A stretch of 64,000 bases of DNA from Gonocerus acuteangulatus (Eukaryota; Arthropoda; Insecta; Hemiptera; Coreidae): positions 95,920,760 through 95,984,759 of the forward strand of contig OX328125.1 of the NCBI GenBank assembly GCA_946811695.1. The letters run 5' to 3'. Positions 34,135 through 45,826 of this stretch are shown piece by piece. The notes below the pieces were generated by a model, which did not search any database, was not told where the DNA came from, and saw only the letters and a list, made by a program, of their open reading frames with translations. Numbering within the stretch: position 1 is the stretch's first letter; every line of letters begins with the position of its first letter. A program made the position numbers and the translations under genes.

Positions 34135-34454
34135 CATACAATAAACAACGCATCTAAATGGCAAAATAAGGAAGGAAAGAGTTGATGATATACAGAGAAG
34201 ATGTTATGTATACCATTAAAATAAATAATTAAAATTGTACTGAAATTTATTACAAACTGACCACTAACTTGCGGTTGACACACTACCAAGTACTTAGACA
34301 GGCATACAAACTATTGTAACTATTACACCTGACATCTTAGACATGTTTAGTTGAAACAAATTTGATATTTTTTTTACTATCTTTATATCGTCAATATTTG
34401 CTAAAAGTTGAATCGCCCAGCCACGCCAAATTATTAAATAAATGATTTTTTTTT

Positions 34455-34457
<3 letters not shown>

Positions 34458-34508
<51 letters not shown>
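34458..34508. repeat. (TA)n microsatellite
   Basis: About 25 TA units. Confidence 0.95.
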
Positions 34509-34511
<3 letters not shown>

Positions 34512-34679
34512 AATTAACACGGAGGCTGCAAGGCGAAAATATTTGTAGTATACGTTAACTGCGTTACGAAGCATATACGACCCACACGTATATTCCACTA
34601 GCCGAATACCCGTGCTTCGTCACGGCAGATAAGTAGTTATTTTATTGCGTTAAATAATGTATCTGCAAAAAATTAACGC

Positions 34680-34935
34680 TACTACATAATGTTTTGCAAT
34701 TTATTATAGCCCCCCGAAAATTTGAATTGATGGTGAAATGTGTCTTAAAACCCTTAAAAATAAATTAAATAATACCATTTAATTTTAGTTGTAATAGCGT
34801 TTTATTTGCCTAAAACTATTCTATATAAGCTCTAAATTGTTAGTATTTCATACCCCGGAAATGGTACCATCCCCCCCCCGACAATTTCCCAGCCAGTCCC
34901 CCGAAATTATTTCGTACATACGCCCGTGGTTACCA
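34680..34935 (+). repeat. Dispersed repeat, partner inverted at 42.06-42.29 kb
   Basis: 'aaattgttagtatttcatac', 'cccccgacaatttcccag' and 'catacgcccgtgg' match the inverse of 42060-42290. Confidence 0.7.
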
Positions 34936-36619
34936 GTAACAGCAGCGTACCAATACAGGTTAAATTTAATTGTCAATAATAAATGTACGGTAAAATTTAA
35001 GTTTCCCCCATGTCATTTAGAAACACCCATTATATTTGCGAGGTTCGGGATATTATTACCTCGGAAGGACCATCACCAGATATAGCGAAAACTCCCGAGT
35101 GAAATGAACCGCAATTAAAATGGTGATAGCGTAAACTCTATGAGAGACAGTTAATTTCTAGTAATTAGTAGTAGTACTGTAACCACGTGTGTTAGTCACT
35201 ATAGCAACAGAACCCTCGTGTACCATCGTAGCACCGTGTATGTATATATGTGTGTGTGTGTATATATATGTATATATATTCACACAAAAATGCACGCATA
35301 TGAGTATTAACAATCATTTGCCCCACGAGGTCAACCATTAAGGAAATACGTGGACAATCGGATCACATCACACATTCCGCAGTAAATAAGTGTTTGTTTT
35401 GCCGCGTGCATGTCGCCTCGATTGTAGGGGGAAGAGTGAAAACAACAGGTTGTACACGTAATAAACAGCAAATACTTCCTCTGAGGAAAAGCACGCCTCA
35501 GAAATGTAAAGACAATGCTTAATTCCATAAACAACACTTGCATAACTTAACAAAAGTTCACTAACCATCAGTTTGACATCGAGTGATATATCTATCCTGT
35601 GGCTTTCGCTTCCTCATCGAGTTGCGGCAAAGTTCATGATCTTTCCTAAAGTCGCCAACTTTTTTTTTTTCATTTTTCTGCCAACAGAGTTTTGTAATCT
35701 CTAAGTGACTTTGCGAAACCAAATTATCTTCTCTTAGGCTATATCGGCCTATGCTCTAAGAATGTTACGAAACACTTCGATAGCTTTTAGTACTTGCAGA
35801 TCATTTTTCATTTACTTACGAGAAGGTACAAAGAAATTCTATCAACCAAAGAATAATGAAATGCCCAAATAAGGAACTGCGTCATGTTCGTTCGTTTCTG
35901 GAGGCATGTTATAAATTATAATCAGAAAATAGTATAATTTCTATAATCTAAGATCTCCACAACAACAATTAGCTAATTCGCCAGTACCAATATCAACCAA
36001 CTATTATTGTTTGCCATTTAATTAAAACATTATCGATTAATATCAAGCTGTTCTATTTACTTTTTTGGGGGGCTGAACATAGTCTGACATTTGACAACGT
36101 TATTACGAGAACAGTGCTTTTTGTGTATGTTATTCGCAGTCCATTTTATGAAAAATTACTGTAAATCACAAGGAAATTCCAAATTTTGTTTTGGTTTCTG
36201 CCAATTTCCAGATATGTTTATATTGTGTTACACCATCTGGTAATCAATTAAATAAGGAACTTTTTTTGTGGGGGAGAATTGAACTAGCCTATTTTAGTGA
36301 AGCCCTTGTAACGGTTAATTTGATGCTCATTTCTTCTAAACAACATTTCTCCAGAGATAATTACAACCTATTTAATACTAAATTTAAAATGTTCAAGTAA
36401 ACGGAAAATGAGAAATTCATTTTATGAACTCTAGGGCCATTTGCAACCATACAATGTTTTGATATTTTTAACATTAACGAATATATAAAATTTCTGACAT
36501 TAAATAATATAAATTATGAAAATCTCATGTGCAATCAGGGTGAAGTGAAGAAATAAAAAAAAAAAAAAACAAAAAAAAAAACAAAACACTTTTATGGAAT
36601 AGAGGATGAATATTCATAA
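34936..36619. other. No gene seen
   Basis: AT-rich, with a GT/AT microsatellite at 35237-35280 and overlapping short minus frames at 35331-35568 without motif. Confidence 0.45.
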
Positions 36620-36960
36620 GTATTTCTAGGCAAGACATAACCCCTTCGGTGCCTAGAGTCCTCAAACACACAGTTTCTATTTTGAGCCAAGACAGAGAAC
36701 ACTTTCGCCACGGCTGAACGAAAGTAAGCCAACCCTAGAATTACAATCGCCCACAAGGAAGAGACGTGACGTCATCTCTCCAAAGAGGTTGTTTCTCGAA
36801 ACGGTAACAATCCACTCTCAATGGGCAATTAGTTCTATGGCGCCCTTGACTGTAGTTCAGACCTCGATGCAGCTGTGTACATGTGAGCTCTTTGGCCTCG
36901 CGTCTCGGAAAATAATACCATCCGTCCTACATAGATGTGTAATACGATATTCAGTACAAA
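36620..36960. other. GC-richer stretch without recognised content
   Basis: Includes a CRE-like TGACGTCA at 36769-36776 and a short plus frame of 62 codons without a known motif. Regulatory function is only a possibility. Confidence 0.2.
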
Positions 36961-37024
36961 ATAAGAAAATAATTTGAGCAATTATTATACTCCTCATTTT
37001 TTTATAATTTGTTATAAGAAGTCA

Positions 37025-37170
37025 TAAGAATGGTTGGGATTTAGCTAAGAGAAAAACGTCAGATTTTTAGAAAAATCTATATTCAGGACATTGTGGCTAC
37101 GCTTTGGTAGCCTTCGCCAACCAAAAACAAACACGAATGCATTAAAAAAAAAAAAAAAAAAAATTAAACC
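37025..37170 (-). mobile_element. HP1 unit, damaged core
   Basis: On the minus strand GGCGAAGGCTACC...GTAGCC is intact as a stem, but GAAAC has become ACAAU. The hairpin GAUUUUU/AAAAAUC and the GACGUUUUUCUC that follow fit the HP1 helix III. It ends in an A-rich run. Confidence 0.6.
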
Positions 37171-37194
37171 AATATGTCATATTCACAAATAAAC

Positions 37195-37365
37195 ACAAGA
37201 ATTTTAGTCGCAAGAAGGAGGTGTCCAGCCAGCTAGTCAAGAACCAATGTCCAAGTGTGTACCTCAGGGCTACCATCTAAGCCCAATATTATTCTAATAT
37301 CTGTTTTAATTGTTATATTATTTTTATAGTATACTGAATGTTCATGGCCATTTGAACGTTTTGTA
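37195..37365 (+). repeat. Dispersed repeat, partner at 39.9 kb
   Basis: 'agaaggaggtgt', 'tgtacctcagggctaccatc' and 'taagcccaatattattcta' match 39910-40150. Confidence 0.65.
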
Positions 37366-39152
37366 TTACTTATTTTTATTAACGATTCATGTTCCATGAC
37401 TTGCTGTTTTTTTTCTAGTTTTGTTACTGATCCTGGGCTCCTAATTTATAAATTTATTTTTTATCAATTATTTTAGGGCAGATCACCATTGCTGTGGAAC
37501 TCATAAAGTTAATAAATAAAATATTTGTCGATCTAACTTATTATTTTTATTGGTTTAATTATGTTTTCTATTCGAAATTTTAGGTTTTTACCATTACAAT
37601 AAATTTAAATGCTTTGCTCTTATGAATTTCCTTTGTCAATCTTAATAATTTTTTTTCGACATCTAGACCACTGGCGTTGGGCTATCTATTGTTTCTCAGC
37701 CTTCCTAAGTATCCATGTTGGAGCTCTTAATGTTAATAAATAAATAAATAAAAATATTTGTTGATCTAAAATATCATTTTTATTAGTTTAATTTTTATTT
37801 TTAATGCTGCATGTCTGAAATTCATTTAACGTGCCCGTAGATGTAAAAACTCAATTCGCTGCTGGTGGCAATCGAACCTCATCTTCTTAAGTAGGAATAT
37901 GATGCTCCATCCACCCTTCCATGGGGACACACTTACACTTACAAAAAATATCATTCTAATTTTGATAGTTGACCATTATGAATCTGCCCAATTATTTTAG
38001 AATGTGTCTTGCCAAAACATCCAGATCTTGCTCATTTCAATAATACAAGTCTATCACTAGGTTTATGCTTCCTTGTAGGAAACAACATTACCAAAACAGC
38101 CGAAGCGTGCAGTCGGAAATAGTGACTTTGCTGCAATTGAGGCTAGCCTATGTATAGATTTCATTCATGCGAGTTTTATCAATGAAGGCAGAACAAATTG
38201 GATTTAACAGTTCCAGCTAACTATTCATTCATTCAGAAGGTTTGGCATTCTTGTCATCCATTCATCCAATCACCGCTACCTGTATCCTTGTTCAATGGCA
38301 CAGTTTCCTATGTCGGCCTGATGCATTTAGATCACCTGATTTACACGCTCTCAAAAATATTTTATTTAATGTTAATATAAATTACAATTAAAGGCCGTGC
38401 AGCAATAAGGAGGTAGCTCCTTCTTTCACATTTTTTGGAAATTAAAGGAAACTTTTTAAATTTAGTTTATCAATATTTTTTCCATTTCATTTTTTTTTAT
38501 TATAACATAGCCACCATGAAAGTAAGTCCATAAGGACCCTATATCATTTGTGGAGTAATAGTGTCAGGTTTACCTGCTGCCTCCTTGCTGAGCCACGTTT
38601 AATACAAAAACCCAAATTTTACGACTTTTTCAACTAAAATGAACAACGTTTGCTTTTAATTATATTTTTTATTTAGGAAGCTTATGTGACAATACAAACA
38701 AAAAATGTACAATAAAAAAAAACAATTAATCCAAAATACAGCCGTATTTTGGCTCTGATTCCGTCAAATTATCATCGTCAGTGTAGCTGAAGAAGCGACA
38801 CTTGTTAAAGCATTATAGAAGGGAATCTAAGTTTTTTCGATATATTTGTGTGAGGGTCATTAAGGAATTTTATTTCTGATTTTTCTATAGCAGGGGTTGT
38901 CTGTATGCAGATGGACCTCTCACAGTGGTTTAGTTGCTGTGATTCCACTATTGAAGTGACCATTGCTATTGCTGCATGCCCATTAATTATTATTTAACTA
39001 TGAGCCACGAAACTTGGTATACAGCATTCTCCTCATCATACCCGAAGGAATGCCTGTTGAATTGTAACGAATCTCGGTATACGCCGTGAGTACCTTAACA
39101 GGAAGATGTGTTTTAAGAACAACAGAACTAATTTGGTTCATTCGAACTTCGG
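37366..39152. other. No gene seen
   Basis: AT-rich. The block 'taaagttaataaataaaata' with 'ttgtcgatctaa' (37505) recurs as 'gttaataaataaataaa' with 'ttgttgatctaa' (37733), a weak direct repeat. Confidence 0.45.
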
Positions 39153-39159
39153 ATTTACT

Positions 39160-39318
39160 GGTTTTTTTTTGTTTTTTTTACGGCGCATTGACAAATCGTG
39201 GCCATTAGCGCCGGCCTCCAGGGTGCAGCCAGGAATTTCTGGCGCCGGTGGGGATCGAACCCCCACTATCTCCCGCTTATCAATCCAGCGCGCTAGCCAC
39301 TAGACTACGGGAGACCCC
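39160..39318 (-). mobile_element. tRNA-derived SINE, family C
   Basis: Minus-strand head with A-box-like AGTCTAGTGGCTAGCGCG and B box GGGGGTTCGATCCCCAC, body with 'ggcgctaatggccacgat', and an A-rich 3' end. A 7-bp duplication atttact is at 39153-39159 and 39319-39325. Head similar to the 53.9-kb copy. Confidence 0.8.
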
Positions 39319-39543
39319 ATTTACTCTGTATTATGTTCAAATCGAATTGCCGCAAAAGCGGCATAGCTTGTTACTTCTACCACTAGGGGCAATGTGTCCG
39401 CTTGCTCCGTGGTGATGGTTGTGGTTGTGATTGTGTGTGTCTTTTTACATGTGAACGCTTATTGTTCATCAAGACCAATAAAAAAAGTCAGTTGTTCATG
39501 ATAAATATAATATAGCACAACTATTCAATTTTTATTGATATAA

Positions 39544-39546
<3 letters not shown>

Positions 39547-39614
<68 letters not shown>

Positions 39615-39655
39615 GCGTATCTACAACTTGGCCATTAGCGCCGGGCTATCTACAG
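39547..39655 (-). mobile_element. SINE family C tail fragment with 66-base A tail (T on this strand)
   Basis: A run of about 66 T at 39547-39612 is followed by 'ttggccattagcgccgggc', the inverse of the SINE-C body. This reads as the 3' end and poly(A) tail of a minus-strand SINE. The following 'ctatctacaggttgccaccc' is SINE-B-like, so the fragment may be chimeric. Confidence 0.6.
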
Positions 39656-39899
39656 GTTGCCACCCGATATACCTTATTTTCAGCAAATTATTAAGGAACG
39701 CCACTATCGTATATATATATAAACACACACACATTTATCGAGGGTCAGTTCCGGTATCTGGTAGGTAGGTTCGATGAAAAATCCGTGAATGAATACATGA
39801 AATGAACTACGTTTACTACCCTACTACCTTCCATCAGCAACTACACCACTTTTTTTTACTGTATTATAAATAGAAAAATGCATCGAGGTATGAGAAGGA

Positions 39900-40160
39900 A
39901 ACCCCTTGAGTTATTCCTAGAGAGTGAGTCACGAGAAGGAGGTGTAAATTCCTGGAGAGTACGGTGACCGGCCAGCCGGTGTACAACATAACTCTAGGTG
40001 TGCACCTCATGGCATTCAACTAAGCCCAATATTATTCACTACATCCTCATTTTTGTTTTTATTATTATTTTATTTGTATATTCTTTTTATAGTCAACTGG
40101 ATTTTCATGGTGATTGTTAATGCACCTTGTATTAGTTCCTACCTCAAGCCAGATCCTTAT
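39900..40160 (+). repeat. Dispersed repeat, partner at 37.2 kb
   Basis: 'agaaggaggtgtaaattcct', 'gtgcacctcatggcattcaa' and 'taagcccaatattattcac' match the 37.2-kb copy. The 63-codon open frame at 40053 is AT-rich and unlikely to be real. Confidence 0.65.
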
Positions 40161-42059
40161 GAGGTTCTAGAATGCTCAAATGTTTCCCATCCCATTCTTA
40201 TCTATATTATTCAAACTCATAAGCAAAATAAATCCAATTTGTAAAAAGTATTTTTAGCTTACCAAAAGCTTCTGATACACTTTATTTTGTCTTGGTATAT
40301 TGAAGAAACAATGTAATTTCCCTTTCGACAAAAGTAGAAAAAACTCGTTTTGTTTTACTGGTACAATGGCGAAAAGAGTTGGCAATTCCTTCTCGCACTT
40401 TACTAAGCCATATATCAACTTCAAGTTTGGAGCACAGGAAGTATTTGAAATAATTTATTAATTCACATCAACAGTTTTGAATTTTTCGCATATTTTTTTA
40501 ACTATCACGAAATGGTTTGCTAAATCATGACAAGTGAATAGTGACCATTAATAAAATTCCCTTCAAATAATTACAACCGTAAATTTTGATAAAACCATGC
40601 CAGTTGCAGAAAATGGTGCTTGAAGTTTTGATTTCGTCCCATTCTAAGGTTACGAAAACACACCAGATTCAAACATTAAATGAAAGAGAAAAAAAAAACA
40701 ACAAAACAGTAAAGTAACGCAGTTCCTACAACATCTCAACCACAACATTACCGTTTCTAGGCGCCATTCAAAAATTAAGCAATATAAAAATAAGGCCTTT
40801 CTAATCCAATTCCCTAACTAGGCCGTCGCCCTAATAAAAGCACTGACCTCACACAATGGGATTCAGCAAGTGCAAAGAGGTATAAGGAAAAGGAGTCTCT
40901 CTATTAGTAGAGAATGCTTCACATCCTTGTGCTCTATGGATGAAGCGTTACTGATTGTCCAACAGTTAACTCTGTCTATTTCCTCCCTATAGTAGCCCAA
41001 TAGAGGAATTTTATTCTGCATGTCCCTTGCGTTTGCTATATATATGTATTACATAATTTAATATTTATTCCTCAGAGTTCGCATGTATTCAGGCTGCCTT
41101 TTTCCTTAACATATGGATTTTCTACTTTTAAGAACGATGATAATTTTAAAATATAGAGGATCGAGCGTTGGAATTTAATTGCACTGTTTTAATTTAAATT
41201 TATAACTTCACATGACAAGCTTTGAAAGCATAAAAAATGATTCGTCAATAAATTATATAATTTGACAACAATATATTTTATTGAATATGACAAATATACT
41301 TCTTCCGGATATCAATGTTAATTTATGGACTTGGTTTTTAGCAGCTGACACTAAACAGCTGATGCTCTTCGTGAGATGATCTCAGTTTCGACATGGTACT
41401 TCTATCAGAAGGTTCGCCTTACTGAAGTTAGGCTGTAATATTTCGTTGACTTGTCTTGGTGACTTGGAAAAGCACCAGAAGATCTGAAAGCCATTTTAAT
41501 AAAATGAATAGTAGGTAAAGGTTTTTATTTTATTTTATTAATTGATCTTCTACTTAATTCGTAAAAATCATTGAAAATTTCGCGTCATGTTTGAAAATCA
41601 CTAAAAAAAAATATCATTCCTATTTAAAAGCCTGAAAATCCTCCCTAAAGTATAAATTAGGCCTAGACAATGGCGATTTTATCTATATATGTGATTATAC
41701 ATATATACTTTCGTGTATAATTTTATAGCCGCAAAATGTTAATATATATTATACCTTCTTGAGACACGTAGTCGGTTTGGGCTGCAATTTTGGGACAGAC
41801 ACTTGATTTTTTTTTACAACTCTCCTTTCAATTTTGTGACTTAATTGTTTATGTATTTAATTGTACTTTCGTTACACTTAGAAACAGCAATAAATAAAAA
41901 GAAAACAATATTGGATATAGACTATTTAATGATCTTTAAAGAGGAATGCGAAAGGAATTCTGATTGAAATAAGTTTAAATTTATGACCAATCAGTCAAAC
42001 AATTCTCAATGGAGTTTGATTATCAAATTACTAGGTCACTGAGTGCCAGATGATTCATA
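40161..42059. other. No gene seen
   Basis: AT-rich sequence without recognised element, ORF or microsatellite of note. Confidence 0.45.
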
Positions 42060-42290
42060 TAGACTTTATCATGGGCGTATATAGAAAATATTTTCGGGAG
42101 GGGCTGGGAGAATTTCGGGGGGGGGCTGAGAACATTTGGGGGTATGGAATACTAACAATCTAGAACTACTATTTTTTCTGAACTAAATGATCTTATTTAA
42201 TTTATTTTTAAGGTTTTTATGATATATTTTTACCGACTTTGGGGGATGGGAGACTGCAACCTCCTCATATTCGCCCATGGTCTTTATATT
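42060..42290 (-). repeat. Dispersed repeat, inverse of 34.7-34.9 kb
   Basis: Shares 'catgggcgtatat', 'gaatttcgggggggggctga' and 'ggtatggaatactaacaat' with the other copy. Confidence 0.7.
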
Positions 42291-42317
42291 CGTATAGAGA
42301 TTGTTCATAATCTAATA

Positions 42318-42867
42318 TTATGAAGAACAGATAGTTAGCCGTCGAGGTGATAAGTAAAGATGGATTAGTTGGGATTCGGCTAAAAAAAACCTCAATACGA
42401 TTTTTGTAAAAAAAAATCAATATTAAGGACGTTTCGGCTACTCTTTGGTAGCCTTCGTCAGCTAAAATTACAAGAAAAGAAAAAAACAGAAATTAATACA
42501 CAGACAAAAACATTATGGGTAAGATAAGTAACAGATCTATAAATACAATTCAAATTATTATATTATACAAATTTTAAATTATTATTATTATTATAATACC
42601 CCCCCCGTTTATTAATACCTTAGTTGTCTAATAATTTAACATCAAAATGTTCTTTTACAATAAGTTGAATTGTATTTATAGATCTGTTACTTATCTTAGC
42701 CATACATTTTTTTTCTGTGTATTAATTTCTGTTTTTTTCTTTTCTTGTAATTTTAGCTGACGAAGGCTACCAAAGAGTAGCCGAAACGTCCTTAATATAG
42801 ATTTCTTTTACAAAAATCGTATTGAGTTTTTTTTCAGCCGAATCCCAACTAATCCATCTTTACTTTT
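42318..42867. mobile_element. Palindromic hammerhead-like retroposon, family HP1, with 12-bp duplication
   Basis: Direct repeats cataatctaata lie at 42306-42317 and 42868-42879. Both arms carry the HP1 unit head to head: hammerhead-like cores at 42427-42463 (minus) and 42757-42791 (plus), each followed outward by the tail 'agccgaatcccaac'. The left arm is longer and adds 'gatagttagccgtcgagg'. The centre is AT-rich with a C-run. Confidence 0.72.
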
Positions 42868-43159
42868 CATAATCTAATAGTACCATTTTAAAACTTCGGA
42901 AGCGCAGTAACCCATTTATATAGAAAATGTCATTTTCGTGAAATGTCAATGTTATCTTTTTCGCATCTGAAGAAGAAATTTTCCCTTCTGCCACCAAAAA
43001 AAAAAAAAATTCTTGCTCAAAGAAACTGATATATAAAGGCTATTAACTCCTAATTTTATTTGATTCAGCTTGTTAAAAAAGATACTTCCAGCTGGGTTTA
43101 GTCATGCTCTCATCTCGAGAGGTTTGTTCCTTCGCATAGTGTTATCACTGAACTCACGT

Positions 43160-43583
43160 TAGTGATAAGAGAGGCGCCACATACCCTCTCTATAAGCCTG
43201 GGGGCATGAATGTTGGATGCCTACTTCTCGGTGACAGCATGCCTCACATGCGACACAATTTACAAAGCCACAATACTGCCATTATTGATATGGAACCGGC
43301 AAGAAGAACATGAGAAGTCTTCAGACATTACAGCACCATGTCCTGCGCATTGCAGCCCTTGGTTCGTTCAAAGCATCTTGGGAGTTGATCCAATCGCTTT
43401 TTACATTAAATAACTGACTCGAAGACACCAAGCTATCATTTCTGGTGTAACGACATACCACCTTAGAGAACCTACAGCCCAACGCTTGAAACCAGCTAAA
43501 TATTTTGGCTGTATAAGGTCATCTTATGTTCATTTCGTTGTAAATAGTAATTCGTTTTTTATAAGTATACATATTCATTTGAG

Positions 43584-43652
<69 letters not shown>
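43160..43652 (+). pseudogene. Probable non-LTR retrotransposon 3' end with poly(A) tail
   Basis: The plus strand reads IYKATILPLL, then after a frame change LQTLQHHVLRIAALGS. In LINE reverse transcriptases the thumb region commonly shows a '(I/V)YKAxILPxL...LqxlQnrxLRxI' pattern. The coding trace is lost after about 43470, and an AT-rich stretch leads into 69 consecutive A residues (43584-43652). Only the last part of the protein remains, with stops and at least one frameshift. The clade cannot be told. The alternative is a chance match next to an A run. Confidence 0.4.
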
Positions 43653-43654
<2 letters not shown>

Positions 43655-43784
43655 GCTCCAAAGACCCTTGTAACACTCACCTGAGAGAGGAACCTAAAAT
43701 ATGAAGTCGGTTGAAACAGCCGGCTAGTAAATTCCGCCTTTCACAACTCATCCATCACGAAAATAACTGCGATTGAATATAGAA

Positions 43785-44410
43785 GAAGAAGAATAGAAGA
43801 AAGATTGTATTTGTGAATGTTTCACATTACATATTGGAGGTTATCATCTCTTAATACTAAAATATACAAAAAAAGATCATGTCATTATACAAATACAAAA
43901 AAAAAAGCAAAAAACAAATATAACCTTAACATAAATAAAAGTATTAAAAAATAATTATCAATCAATAATAAATGACATTCTTCCAATTTAAAACTGACAG
44001 ACTTTTTTACTAAATTTTTATAATTCTTATTTTATAATTATCATCTTTTTTTTTTAAATAAAATAATTTATTTAGTTTTATTATTATAAGAGGAAGAAGA
44101 AGATGAAGGAAAATTTGTATTTACGAATGTATCATAATAAATGGTGGAAGTTACCATGCCTTTATACATAAATATAAATTATACATTATTAGTATCTACG
44201 CTGACAACTGATGATGACCTGAAGTCATATGAATTACAACCAAAAAAAAAAGAATATATATATATATATATATATATATCCTTAACATTAGTAAAAGTTA
44301 TAAAAAAATAATTATCAATTAATAATGAATAACATTCTTCTAATCCCAAAATAACAGACTTATAAGCTAAATTTTTTTTTAAAATTATTATTATTATTTA
44401 CTAAGACATA
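43785..44410 (+). repeat. Tandem duplication of a ~310-bp AT-rich segment
   Basis: 'gattgtatttgtgaatgttt' (43803) recurs as 'aatttgtatttacgaatgta' (44110), and 'ccttaacataaataaaagta' (43924) as 'ccttaacattagtaaaagtt' (44280). A (TA)n run enlarged the second copy. Confidence 0.75.
44251..44279. repeat. (TA)n microsatellite
   Basis: Short TA run within the 43.8-kb tandem duplication. Confidence 0.9.
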
Positions 44411-45084
44411 GTCTATATACATAGAGACATATAAAATAAATTTGTCCTTCTCCTCGATTATATATTAATATAGTTATATATTTAGTTTTATTATTAATTG
44501 ATGAATAGCACCTAATTCCCGGTCTGCGATTGAATATATGTGTATGTTCGCTCTCTTGAAGGCTAAAAATGATTCAATTTGGTTCAACGAATTCAATTTG
44601 GTACACAAATAATGTTTTTCAAACTAAAAACCAAGTGGCTGATTCAACTGGCAGAATCAGCCTGTAGGGACAATGTTTTGTGGTAAAATTGGGGCAAAAA
44701 AATGCTTAGGGCATTGCGAATTGAGTTGAACATTTTTTTAAGACTCAGCCAAACAACGATATTAAAATTTCTGTTACATTTAAAATAAGTAATAGAATAA
44801 AAATATTTCTTTAGGAAACATGAGCTGTTATGACGTTACATATATATCATGTCAAAAAATGTTTTGATTTTATTTATTCAATTTTTCGGCCCTAATACGT
44901 TATATATACAAATTTTTAAACGAATAATTTACAAAGGCTAGGACCGTGTCTATGAGCCAAAGTACATCAACAATAATTAATTAATCATTTAAAAGAAAAA
45001 AATATCATGAGAGATTTATTCTTTAACTCGCCAAGAACTTGGAAAATGAAGAAAATAAATATATCAACAAAACCAAAATTGAAT
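44411..45084. other. No gene seen
   Basis: AT-rich; 'gattcaatttggttcaacga' and 'gattcaactggcagaatcag' are short local repeats. Confidence 0.4.
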
Positions 45085-45099
45085 TAATAAAAATAAATA

Positions 45100-45307
45100 T
45101 TATTATTAAATTTTAACGTCCATTTATTATTAACTACGAATTTTAGGACGGGTTATCTATAGGTTACCACCCTTTTCTAGCCAGGATAGAGCAGATGCTT
45201 TTTCTTTTTTCTCAAGAAAAGCCAGCTCCCCTAGTGGGAATCGAACCCACGACCTTTGGGCACGGAGTGCTAAGTGCTCACGCCATAACGCTCACGGCCA
45301 CATGGCC
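45100..45307 (-). mobile_element. Full-length tRNA-derived SINE (family B)
   Basis: Flanked by a perfect 15-bp duplication taataaaaataaata (45085-45099 and 45308-45322). On the minus strand the head has an A-box-like region (TGGCCGTGAGCG) and a good B box, GTGGGTTCGATTCCCAC, resembling tRNA-Leu/Ser; then a T/A-rich linker, a body containing 'cctggctagaaaagggtgg', and a tail ending 'acgttaaaattta'. It is the reference copy for the fragments elsewhere in the window. Confidence 0.88.
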
Positions 45308-45469
45308 TAATAAAAATAAATAGATACATAATATAACTGATAATAACTGGAAATTTAACCTCACCTGGCTAACAAATTTAATATTTGACCCTAGAAAAAT
45401 CAAATTACTCAAAATTAGGAAATATACTTATTCTCTTTCACGACAGACATTTGAATAGTCACTTGTTGG

Positions 45470-45610
45470 CTCAAAAATGATTTTGATGAAATGTGGTGCA
45501 TAAATAATATTCAAAATATCAAGATCGTTCGCAAGCGAAATCCTCATTATGAAACATTGCTTTTTCGGCGAAATTCGCGTGATAAAAATCGCAGTAGTAA
45601 TTTCATCGCT
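45470..45610 (+). repeat. Diverged repeat, G-interior type
   Basis: 'ttttgatgaaatgtggtgca' and 'ggcgaaattcgcgtgataaa' resemble 59775-59890. Confidence 0.4.
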
Positions 45611-45611
45611 A

Positions 45612-45825
45612 TCCGCTAGGAGTGTACTACCTTCCGAGAAAGGATGAATGGAGACAGGTTCTCCAAGGTGCTAGTGACTCAGCTGTTGCTCCATTGATGA
45701 TATCGGCTGCCCACGTCCTTCCGACATCTGTGCAGTCCTCGGAGGGCGGTCACCTTTTTTTGTACGGCCTCCTGTTGCACTTGTCCGCGTGGGAACACCA
45801 CTAGCTCTACGGCGACGTGAGTTCT
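45612..45825. other. GC-rich stretch without recognised content
   Basis: Lies between a diverged G-type repeat and the 45.8-kb palindrome. Open frames of 60 (plus) and 66 (minus) codons overlap; no motif identified. Confidence 0.2.
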
Positions 45826-45826
45826 A

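Noticed and set aside
36769..36776. TGACGTCA site as a promoter element
   Set aside because: A single 8-mer without a TATA box, initiator or gene nearby is not enough.
38405..38435. Short palindrome AAGGAGGTAGCTCCTT
   Set aside because: Isolated and short; expected by chance in 64 kb and without element context.
43486..43704. 72-codon ORF with a poly-Lys block
   Set aside because: It is a translation of the 69-base A run, read here as a retrotransposon tail.
44215..44245. Further hammerhead-like word (CTGATGA, T, GACC...)
   Set aside because: The stem is only four pairs and no GAAAC follows, so it was left out of the motif list.
45215..45300. Possible tRNA-Leu/Ser gene on the minus strand
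   Set aside because: The B box is good but the acceptor stem does not pair, and the unit sits in a SINE with a 15-bp target duplication. The same applies to the heads at 3.7, 18.1, 39.3, 46.4, 46.7, 50.6 and 53.9 kb.
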